Positions 1-6,425 of a DNA stretch of 25,435 nt are shown piece by piece. A model generated the notes under the pieces. It was not told the origin of the DNA and did not search any database. It was given only the letters and a program-made list of their open reading frames with translations. Within the stretch, counting starts at the first letter, position 1, and every line of letters starts with the position of its first letter. The DNA is from Clostridia bacterium (lineage in GTDB: Bacteria > Bacillota > Clostridia > Christensenellales > Aristaeellaceae): contig JAFUWR010000107.1 in assembly GCA_017471125.1 (NCBI GenBank), forward strand, positions 1-25,435, in the 5' to 3' direction. A program made the position numbers and the translations under genes.

Positions 1-51
1 GCAGAGCCCCAATTATTTGTATTAGAATCGATGGAAGGAGGCGCGGGTATC

Positions 52-762
52 ATGTACGCACTGTACACCATAGACACGGCCATCCTTTGTGTTGCTGCGA
101 TTCTCGCGCTTAGACTCCAGATAATAGTCAACCCGCCGTTTTCCCTTATCAGAGATTTTATTGCATGGCTGTATGAAGCTGACAAAAAGTTTCTGATTAT
201 AGGCCGGGAAACGCTTATCACATACAAAGAGGTATTTCCGTATATTAAAGCCGTTAGATTATGGACAGGCGTCACTTGCAATAGTGCTGATATGGTTTTT
301 GAAGTCCCGGACGGAACGGATATTGCGGATAAAGACAGAGAAAAAGCGGCTAAACTTGGGTATGTCGGGAACTATACGCGGCTTGGAAATTCTTGCTGGT
401 TTACTAATATGGACCATGGGCGTAGACACCAGCGTTTAGAGTTAATGACGTATGATGATAACTTGAAGTTTAGCAAACATAAAGTTTTGCGCGAAAAAGG
501 TTATGAAAAGTTCGATAACTATGACGCTATCAACGTACCTTACACGGATTCAATCCCCGCCGACTATGACGGACTAATGGGCGTTCCGATTAGCTTTATA
601 CACAAGTATAATCCTGAACAGTTTGAGATTATCGACGGCATAGGCAGATATAGCGTTATGAGCAATGAGGAAACGAAAAAAGCCGGGAAATACTTGTCTA
701 TGATAAACGGTGAAGCAAAGTTCTTCCGTATCGTTATTAAGAAAAGGAGCAACGAAACATGA
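52..762 (+). CDS. EcoRI-type adenine-specific DNA methyltransferase, N-terminally truncated
   Basis: The C-terminal two thirds resemble M.EcoRI, which methylates adenine in DNA to protect it from the partner nuclease. Seen: the catalytic NPPF (motif IV) followed by SLIRDFIAWL, then KKFLIIGRETLITYKEVFP, CWFTNMDHGRRH, YDNYDAINV, DYDGLMGVPISF and HKYNPEQFEII, all in the order of M.EcoRI. M.EcoRI carries about 135 residues before NPPF; here only about 26 precede it from the ATG at 52, and they are hydrophobic and unlike the family. The frame is open to the left window edge. The ATG at 52 is chosen because AAGGAGG (35-41) lies 10 bp upstream; ATG 31 has no such site. The stop overlaps the next start as ATGA. 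AT-rich composition suggests transfer. It may be inactive, or the missing part may lie upstream in another frame or ORF. Confidence 0.8.
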   Translation: MYALYTIDTAILCVAAILALRLQIIVNPPFSLIRDFIAWLYEADKKFLIIGRETLITYKEVFPYIKAVRLWTGVTCNSADMVFEVPDGTDIADKDREKAAKLGYVGNYTRLGNSCWFTNMDHGRRHQRLELMTYDDNLKFSKHKVLREKGYEKFDNYDAINVPYTDSIPADYDGLMGVPISFIHKYNPEQFEIIDGIGRYSVMSNEETKKAGKYLSMINGEAKFFRIVIKKRSNET

Positions 763-1934
763 AAACCACATTGCGCACTGACATAACGATTGAACAGATT
801 TGCAAAGGATTTGTTTACAATGAATTAGAGGGCAAGGGGCTTTTTGGCTTGTCTGGAAAGTTAGTGATTCAGCCTGAGTACCAGCGTAATTATTTATATG
901 CAGAGGCTAAAATGGAAGAAGCCGTTATTCAATCGGTATTAAATGGCTATCCATTGGGATTGATATATTTTAATAAAGTTGGTACTGATAAATATGAAGT
1001 GCTGGACGGGCAACAACGCATTACAAGTTTAGGGCGATTTATAACGGGTAAATTCCCGCTGATTGACGATAGTGGAATGCCGCACTACTTTGACCCCATG
1101 CAAGACGACTTGAAAAAGAAAATCAAAGAAACCCCTTTAACGATCTATATTTGTGAGGGTGAAGAAAGTGAAATCAAGGCATGGTTCAAGACCATAAACA
1201 TTTACGGAATAAAACTGAATCATCAAGAAATTGCAAATGCGGTTTATTCCGGCCCGTTCGTGACTAAAGCGAAAGAAGAATTTAGCAATAGTCGAAATGC
1301 GTACATTCAAAAGTGGAGTGCTTATATAAAAGGGAATGTTAGCCGTCAAGATTTTTTGCGTGTCGCGCTTGAATGGGTAGCAAAAAGCACTGACGACGAC
1401 GTTGTAGACGCTTATATGAGCAAGCACAGGTATGACACCGATATAACGGAATTAAAGACCTATTTCACAAGCGTTATTGACTGGATAAGCGGCGTATTTA
1501 CTGACGTTGAAACCGAAATGCGCGGGCTTGAATGGGGCAGACTGTTTGAAACTTATCACAATACCCCCTATGACCCTGCCGACGTTTCAGCAAAAGTTCA
1601 TGCCCTGTATGCAGATGGAGCCGTAAAAAACCGCAAGGGCGTATTTGAATACATTTTAGGCGGCTGCAAAGACCCGCGCTTGCTTGATATACGGGTATTT
1701 GAAGAATCGACCAAAAAAGCCGTATATACGCAGCAAACGGACGTTGCAAAGACAAGCGGCAAGTCGAACTGTCCTTTGTGCGCTATGGGGAACGATAACA
1801 ACGCTAAAAGGATATGGAAGTTTAATGAAATGGACGCTGACCACGTTACCGCATGGAGCAAAGGCGGCGCGACAGATATAAGCAACTGTCAAATGCTTTG
1901 CAAGACCCACAACCGGGCAAAAGGCAACAAATAA
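759..1934 (+). CDS. DUF262 (GmrSD-type) protein with C-terminal HNH nuclease domain
   Basis: Probable restriction endonuclease partner of the upstream methylase. The N-terminal half is a DUF262/ParB-like domain: IQPEYQRNY at residues 37-45 and the nucleotide-associated motif LDGQQR at 82-87. The C-terminus is an HNH (beta-beta-alpha metal) domain: CPLC at 338-341, DADHVTAW with the first catalytic His at 362, Asn 376, paired Cys 377/381 and His 384 in THNRAKG. DUF262 proteins include GmrS, SspE and BrxU, which restrict modified or unmodified phage DNA; most carry DUF1524 rather than this kind of HNH. The start overlaps the methylase stop by 4 bp (ATGA), so translation is likely coupled. Composition is AT-rich like the methylase and unlike the rest of the window. 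The domain call is firm; that it acts with the methylase as a restriction-modification pair is inference. Confidence 0.82.
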   Translation: MKTTLRTDITIEQICKGFVYNELEGKGLFGLSGKLVIQPEYQRNYLYAEAKMEEAVIQSVLNGYPLGLIYFNKVGTDKYEVLDGQQRITSLGRFITGKFPLIDDSGMPHYFDPMQDDLKKKIKETPLTIYICEGEESEIKAWFKTINIYGIKLNHQEIANAVYSGPFVTKAKEEFSNSRNAYIQKWSAYIKGNVSRQDFLRVALEWVAKSTDDDVVDAYMSKHRYDTDITELKTYFTSVIDWISGVFTDVETEMRGLEWGRLFETYHNTPYDPADVSAKVHALYADGAVKNRKGVFEYILGGCKDPRLLDIRVFEESTKKAVYTQQTDVAKTSGKSNCPLCAMGNDNNAKRIWKFNEMDADHVTAWSKGGATDISNCQMLCKTHNRAKGNK

Positions 1935-1975
1935 GCCTGTATCGTCTGCTATCGTGTAGTATCTAAAAGCAGATT

Positions 1976-1997
1976 TAAGCGACAAATAAGCGACAAA
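1976..1997. repeat. Perfect 11-bp tandem direct repeat at island edge
   Basis: TAAGCGACAAA occurs twice back to back (1976-1986 and 1987-1997). It sits where the AT-rich island ends and GC-rich sequence resumes near 2010. It could be a recombinase or integrase binding site or a relic of insertion; no recombinase gene is seen in the window. Confidence 0.6.
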
Positions 1998-2011
1998 ATC
2001 AAGAGAAGAGC

Positions 2012-2193
2012 GGCTGTGCGCAGGGCCATTTCGTCTGCGGCGGCAGCTCGCTGGCGGTGATGTCGCGGCCGTCGGGGGACGGCACGTATGCACTGACGCT
2101 GGTCAAGCCCCGGGAGACCGACAATGGGGACGCGCACTACGCCACCGTGCGCACGGCAAGTCCGTGGAGAAGTACCTGAACGGCGAGATCTGA
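2012..2193 (+). pseudogene. 3' remnant of a GC-rich gene, frameshifted
   Basis: From 2012 the sequence has the high GC and codon bias of the host. One frame reads GCAQGHFVCGGSSLAVMS and continues to TLVKPRETDNGDAHYATVR; after about 2150 the sensible continuation HGKSVEKYLNGEI, ending at TGA 2191-2193, is in a shifted frame. There is no credible start, since the island adjoins directly. It looks like the tail of a chromosomal gene cut by island insertion and then decaying, or a gene whose front lies elsewhere. The original function is not recognised. Confidence 0.4.
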
Positions 2194-2220
2194 TTTACCC
2201 GCTCAAAATGAATGAAAAAA

Positions 2221-2258
2221 GCCCGCGCCGGTGTCATCATGCACCTGCGCGGGCTTTA
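2221..2258. terminator. Bidirectional hairpin terminator
   Basis: GCCCGCGC (2221-2228) pairs with GCGCGGGC (2247-2254), with an A-run upstream and TTTAT downstream. It can end transcription of the minus-strand oxidoreductase (stop at 2293) and of rightward transcripts. The 33-base core is 28/33 identical to the hairpin at 5656-5688. Confidence 0.7.
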
Positions 2259-2292
2259 TCATGTTCTGGACCTCATGTTCCCAGGGGTCGCA

Positions 2293-4542
2293 TCAGAGCT
2301 TCCGGGCGGTCATGTTGCCGGCTCCAATGGCCTCCGCGATGTTGAAGGGCTTGTCGCAGTCGCCGATGGCGTAGGTCTCGATGCCGTCCAGGCCGTCGAG
2401 GATGTCCTTGTTGGGCAGCATGTCCATGGCCTCGATGACGGCGTCGCAGGGGATGGTCATGTCCACGCCGGTCTCGCAGCTAAAGGTGACCTCGCCGTCG
2501 CCCACGGAGACGACCTTGGAATTCTGCCACACGCGGGTGCCGCGGGCGTAGATCATCGGATTGGTGAAGGTGCGCACCCAACTGGACTGGCCCTTGCCCA
2601 GCTTGTCGGCGGGCTCGGGGGAGAGGATGGTGACGTGCTTGCCCTGGGCCTGGAGGTACAGGGTGATGTCCACGGCCTGGGCGTTGCCGCCGACCACGAC
2701 GACCTCGCTGCCCTCGACGCCGCGGACCACGTCCTCGATGGGCATGACCACGGTGCCCGCGGTGGACTCGAGGCCCAGCGCGTCGCGCACGCCGCCGGTG
2801 GCCGCGATGACCACGTCCGGCGCGGCAGCCTTGATGTAGTCGGCGTCCGCGGCCTGGCCGGTCACGACCTCCACGCCGTTGACCTCCAGCTGCTTCTTCA
2901 GGAAGGTGTTCAGGTTGGCCAGGTTCTCATGGGGGCCCTTGATGGCGTTGGCGAACAGCAGCAGGCCGCCGAGGTAGCCGTTCTTCTCCACCAGGGTGAC
3001 CTTGTGGCCGCGCTTGGCCGCCACCGCCGCGGCCTCCATGCCGGCGGGGCCGCCGCCGATGACCAGCACCTTCTTGGCCGTCTCGGCGGGGGTGGGCTCG
3101 TAGCCGTCCTCCATGATGCCCTCGTGGTACATCCGCATGTGCGCGGCGTTCACGCGGCAGTGCTCGTAGAAATTGCCCTCCTCGTCATAGTCGAAGTGAC
3201 AGTGCATGCAGCGGTTGCAGGGGCGGATCTCGTCGAAGCGGTTCTCCTTGAGCTTGTTGATGTAGCCGGGGTCGGCGATGAGCGGGCGGGTGAGCAGGTA
3301 GAAGTCGGCCTTGCCCGCCTCCATGGCGTCCACGAAGTACTTCGGGGCCCGGGCCACGTCCATGAAGCCCACGCAGCCGCAGGGGATGCTGACGGCGGAC
3401 TTGATCTCGTTCACGACCTCCAGCAGGATGCCCGCGCCGGAGTTCTCGCTGTTCAGCTTGCCCTGGAAGTGGCGGCTGAAATCGAACTGGGTGCCGAAGC
3501 CGGTGGTGCCGGCGATGCCGAAGCCGGTGAAGTACAGGTCCTGGGCGAACTCGGCCACGTGCTGGCCGAAGGGACCGCAGCGCAGGTGCAGGGCGTCCGC
3601 GCCGGCGGCCTCCAGCATCTTGGCGATCTGACAGTTCTCCTCCACGGTGGTCAGCTTGTTGTTCTGGCCGATCTCCTTGTCGTTTTCCTCCACGGCGTTG
3701 ATGAGGATCTGCACCGGGAAGTCCTCGCCGCACTCGGCCTTGATGCCCTGGATGATCTCCGCCAGGAAGCGGGTGCGGTTCTCGAAGGACTGGGGGCCGT
3801 ACTCGTCGTCGCGCTCGTTGCGGTTGCGGGACAGGAACGCCTGGCCGATGTTGTTGCCGGCGGCGTTGATCTCCACGCAGTCCACGCCCTGGCTCTGCAG
3901 GTACTTGGCGGCGTCGATGAAGGAATCCTGCAACAGCTTGAGCTCGTCGCGGTTCATCTGGTGGGCCTTGGCGCACTCGAACTCGGCGGCGGTGGAGGCG
4001 TCGAAGCCGGAGAAGGACGCGCCCATCAGCGAGAGCTGGTAGCCGCACACGCTGCCCGCCTCGTGGATGGCGGCGGTCAGGTCGGCCAGGTAGTTGTCGT
4101 CGCGGCCATAGGTCTTGTAGTGGGCCGGGAAGGCCGGGTACAGGTTGATGAAGTCCTCGATCCATACGAGCTTCGCGCCGCCCTTGGCCCAGTTGGTGTA
4201 CTCCTCGATGATGTTCTGGGGCGTCTCGGTGGGCATGTAGGCGGAGCCCGCCGCGGACTTCACCAGGCGGTTCTCGATGGTCAGCTTGCCGAACTGCCAG
4301 GGCGTAAACAGTATGCTGGACGCCATGTCCGGCGCGTCGTCCCAGCGGAAGATCTCGCACTTCTGGGGGTTGAGGATGCTGGACGCCGCCTGCTGGATGC
4401 CGGTGAACTGGGGCTCGGCCGCGGGCGCCTCGGCCTCGGCGCTCTGCAGGACGGGAAGACCGACCACGCCTGCGGCGGCAACGCTGGCCGCGCCGGCGCC
4501 GAGGCCCTTCAAGAAGGTCCTTCTGGAGAGTTTCGCTGACAT
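2293..4542 (-). CDS. Tat-exported Old Yellow Enzyme-like FMN/FAD/Fe-S oxidoreductase
   Basis: Three-part enzyme of the 2,4-dienoyl-CoA reductase (FadH)/BaiCD type, 749 residues. A Tat signal (SRRTFLKGLG, Arg 7-8, hydrophobic stretch to about 33) predicts export of the folded, cofactor-loaded protein. Residues 75-430 form an OYE-type TIM barrel (FGKLTIENRLVKSAAGS, ERDDEYG at 243-249, FENRTRF). A cysteine cluster follows (C442, C445, C448, C462), expected to hold 4Fe-4S. Residues 490-749 form an FAD/NAD domain with GGGPAG at 496-501 and ATGG at 581-584. Oddities: the usual OYE HxAHGYL is replaced by NAAGNNIG (226-233), and the cluster spacing is CX2CX2C rather than CX2CX3C. Start chosen at 4542 because GGAGGAGGT precedes it and the twin-Arg is then at the N-terminus. 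Likely role: extracytoplasmic reduction of an unsaturated organic substrate as electron acceptor; the substrate is unknown. Divergent LysR upstream. Confidence 0.85.
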   Translation of the reverse strand: MSAKLSRRTFLKGLGAGAASVAAAGVVGLPVLQSAEAEAPAAEPQFTGIQQAASSILNPQKCEIFRWDDAPDMASSILFTPWQFGKLTIENRLVKSAAGSAYMPTETPQNIIEEYTNWAKGGAKLVWIEDFINLYPAFPAHYKTYGRDDNYLADLTAAIHEAGSVCGYQLSLMGASFSGFDASTAAEFECAKAHQMNRDELKLLQDSFIDAAKYLQSQGVDCVEINAAGNNIGQAFLSRNRNERDDEYGPQSFENRTRFLAEIIQGIKAECGEDFPVQILINAVEENDKEIGQNNKLTTVEENCQIAKMLEAAGADALHLRCGPFGQHVAEFAQDLYFTGFGIAGTTGFGTQFDFSRHFQGKLNSENSGAGILLEVVNEIKSAVSIPCGCVGFMDVARAPKYFVDAMEAGKADFYLLTRPLIADPGYINKLKENRFDEIRPCNRCMHCHFDYDEEGNFYEHCRVNAAHMRMYHEGIMEDGYEPTPAETAKKVLVIGGGPAGMEAAAVAAKRGHKVTLVEKNGYLGGLLLFANAIKGPHENLANLNTFLKKQLEVNGVEVVTGQAADADYIKAAAPDVVIAATGGVRDALGLESTAGTVVMPIEDVVRGVEGSEVVVVGGNAQAVDITLYLQAQGKHVTILSPEPADKLGKGQSSWVRTFTNPMIYARGTRVWQNSKVVSVGDGEVTFSCETGVDMTIPCDAVIEAMDMLPNKDILDGLDGIETYAIGDCDKPFNIAEAIGAGNMTARKL

Positions 4543-4577
4543 GATATTACCTCCTCCAAAAAAATCAATTGACATTT

Positions 4578-4597
4578 TGAAGTGGAAATCCACTTCA
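4578..4597. promoter_or_regulatory. Perfect palindrome, likely LysR operator
   Basis: TGAAGTGG (4578-4585), 4-base spacer, CCACTTCA (4590-4597). It lies between the divergent LysR and oxidoreductase genes and overlaps the -35 region of the LysR promoter. It fits the T-N11-A type dyad bound by LysR regulators. Confidence 0.65.
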
Positions 4598-4611
4598 CCT
4601 TCTGGTATAAT
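4583..4611 (+). promoter_or_regulatory. Promoter of the LysR-type regulator
   Basis: Extended -10 TGGTATAAT ending at 4611 (TATAAT 4606-4611). The -35 position (TGGAAA, 4583-4588, 17-bp spacer) is poor and lies inside the palindrome, so LysR could repress its own gene. A TTGACA at 4569-4574 is 31 bp away, too far for this -10. Confidence 0.5.
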
Positions 4612-4687
4612 ATTATCATCATCGCAGGGTTTTTACAAACAGTTTTTTGTTGAGGGGTATCAACCGATCCCAAGGGGGGCCAGGCAT

Positions 4688-5650
4688 ATGATCAGCAGGA
4701 AGTTGACCTACTTTCTAAAGGTGTGCGAGCTGGGCGGCCTTTCCAACGCGGCTGAGGCGCTGTTCGTCAGCCAGCAGGCGCTGTCGAAGGCCATCGACAA
4801 CCTGGAGGAGGAATTGGGCGTCCCCCTGTTCGTCCGCTCGCCCCGGGGGTTGAAGCTGACGCGCTATGGGGAGGTGCTTCGGGAAGAGGCGTGGGACCTG
4901 AAAAAGCGCGAAGAGCGCATGGCGGCGCGCCTATCTTCCCTGAAGGATGATGTGCACAACAGCGTGTCCATGTCCTTCTTCTCCGGCATGATGAGCCAGT
5001 ATCCCGAGGGCTTCTTTGAGGATTTCATGGCGGAGCGCCCCGAGACGCGGTTTTTCTTTTACAGCTATTACGACGATGCCAACGGGCGTCGCTTTGCCAA
5101 CACGGACGTGGATCTGTTCTTCTCGACCTGTCCCATGCAATTGAACGACATGGAGCTGGCTTATGAGATCAAGGCCCCTCTGGACCTTCTGGTCAGCAAG
5201 GATCATCCCCTGGCGTCCAGGGGCTGCGCGACCCTTGAGGATCTCCGGGGAGACCGGTTCATCGTCACCAACGCGGGCCTCGATTCGCGCAACCACGTGC
5301 AAAAGCTGCTCGGCGAACACGGCATACAGGTCGATTTCGTCCTCAGCGACGCGGAGGACCCGCTGATCCGATACCTGGTCCACGCGCGCAAGGCGGTCTC
5401 CTTCTTTGCCGGACCGGATGACATGCTGCCCGAGGGGACGGCGCGGGTCCACCTGAACGATCACCCCATCCTGTGGACGAGCTATTATTACGTGCGCAGG
5501 ATGGGGCTTCCGCCTGTCGCGCGGCAGCTTCTGGACGCAGTCATCACCTTCCGATCCGGCTCCATGTCGGTCGAATGCACGGGCGCAAAGCCTGCGAAAA
5601 CTCTCCGGGCATTTCCCCGGGAGGGGACCGACGATCGGAGAAACGATTGA
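4688..5650 (+). CDS. LysR-family transcriptional regulator
   Basis: 320 residues, normal LysR length. An N-terminal winged helix-turn-helix is visible (LTYFLKVCELGGLSNAAEA, FVSQQALSKAIDNLEEELG, LFVRSPRGLKLT), then a linker helix and an effector domain (PLDLLVSKDHPLA; GDRFIVTNAG). The start at 4688 is chosen because AAGGGGGG (4672-4679) precedes it and the HTH begins immediately; the frame is open far upstream but that stretch is antisense to the oxidoreductase. It is transcribed divergently from the Tat-exported oxidoreductase with a palindrome between them, so it most likely controls that gene in response to the enzyme's substrate. The effector is unknown. Confidence 0.9.
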   Translation: MISRKLTYFLKVCELGGLSNAAEALFVSQQALSKAIDNLEEELGVPLFVRSPRGLKLTRYGEVLREEAWDLKKREERMAARLSSLKDDVHNSVSMSFFSGMMSQYPEGFFEDFMAERPETRFFFYSYYDDANGRRFANTDVDLFFSTCPMQLNDMELAYEIKAPLDLLVSKDHPLASRGCATLEDLRGDRFIVTNAGLDSRNHVQKLLGEHGIQVDFVLSDAEDPLIRYLVHARKAVSFFAGPDDMLPEGTARVHLNDHPILWTSYYYVRRMGLPPVARQLLDAVITFRSGSMSVECTGAKPAKTLRAFPREGTDDRRND

Positions 5651-5675
5651 ATATTGCCCGCGCTTGTGTTATAAT
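5647..5675 (+). promoter_or_regulatory. Promoter for the HTH/zinc-ribbon gene, overlapping a hairpin
   Basis: TTGAAT (5647-5652), 17 bp, TATAAT (5670-5675). The -10 lies in the loop of the hairpin that ends the LysR transcript; a transcript from it would begin near 5682 inside the 3' arm and so would not contain the full terminator. Confidence 0.5.
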
Positions 5676-5696
5676 GCACTTGCGCGGGTCTTTTTG
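5656..5696 (+). terminator. Terminator of the LysR gene
   Basis: CCCGCGC (5657-5663) pairs with GCGCGGG (5682-5688), followed by TCTTTTTG. It is placed 6 bp after the LysR stop. Its core matches the hairpin at 2221-2253 in 28 of 33 bases. Confidence 0.75.
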
Positions 5697-5791
5697 ACGA
5701 CTCAACCGCTGGTTGGGCCGCGACTCGACCCCCGGTTCCTGTTCAAGATCGCCATTTTGGGCTACGATAGGTCCGAAAGGAGGTGCTCCCC

Positions 5792-6400
5792 ACGGATCAG
5801 GCGAAGATCGGGCGATTCATCGCGGAGCGCCGGAAGGCCGGCGGCTACACCCAGGTGGCCTTGGCCGAGCGGCTGGGTATCACGGACCGGGCGGTCTCCA
5901 AGTGGGAGAACGGCCGGAGCCTGCCCGACGCGGGCCTCATGCTCCCGCTCTGCGGCCTGCTGGACATCAACGTCAACGAATTGCTCAGCGGGGAGCGATT
6001 GGACATGGACAACTATAAGGCGATGGCGGAGGAGAACCTGACCCGCCTGCGGGAGATGGAGGAGCTCAACAACAAGAAGCTCCTGTCCCTGGAGATCGTC
6101 ATCGGCTTCACCTGCACGATCTCGTTCATGGTGATGCTGTACGCCGCGTGCTTCGCGGTGACCGACAAGCTGTGGCAGGCGGCGCTGATCGTCACCGGCT
6201 GCGCCGTGCTGATGGTGGGCGGCTACTTCTCCCTCAAGCTGGAGCGCGACGCGGGCTACTATGAGTGCCCCCACTGCGGCGAGCGCTACGTGCCCTCCAT
6301 GCGCGCCGTCGTGCTCGCGCCCCACGTCTGGCGCAGCCGCCTCATGAAGTGCCCTAAGTGCGGCAGGCGGGGGTATCACAAGAAGGTATTGACGAGATGA
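5792..6400 (+). CDS. XRE-type HTH protein with two membrane helices and a zinc ribbon
   Basis: Residues 5-66 form a Cro/CI-type helix-turn-helix (IGRFIAERRKAGGYTQ, LAERLGITDRAVSKWENG, LPDAGLMLPLCGLLDI). Two hydrophobic helices follow (about 98-122 and 127-149), then a C-terminal zinc ribbon with CPHC at 159-162 and CPKC at 187-190. It is likely a membrane-anchored DNA-binding regulator. AAAGGAGG (5776-5783) lies 8 bp before an in-frame ACG at 5792, exactly where members of this family begin (usually MDQxKIG). No ATG exists there; GTG 5783 overlaps the Shine-Dalgarno itself and is unlikely. Hence ACG initiation, or an ATG changed or misread to ACG. argH follows 25 bp downstream and is probably co-transcribed. 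The target genes are unknown. Confidence 0.85.
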   Translation, partial: TDQAKIGRFIAERRKAGGYTQVALAERLGITDRAVSKWENGRSLPDAGLMLPLCGLLDINVNELLSGERLDMDNYKAMAEENLTRLREMEELNNKKLLSLEIVIGFTCTISFMVMLYAACFAVTDKLWQAALIVTGCAVLMVGGYFSLKLERDAGYYECPHCGERYVPSMRAVVLAPHVWRSRLMKCPKCGRRGYHKKVLTR

Positions 6401-6425
6401 TCACTGGAAAAAAGGAGAACCGAAC

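Noticed and set aside
2212..4539. Long plus-strand open frame opposite the oxidoreductase
   Set aside because: It is the antisense shadow of the Tat-exported enzyme: low-complexity Gly/Val/His/Leu-rich protein with no domain, produced by GC-rich codon bias.
4569..4574. TTGACA as -35 for the LysR promoter
   Set aside because: It is 31 bp from the nearest TATAAT; the extended -10 at 4603-4611 explains the promoter better.
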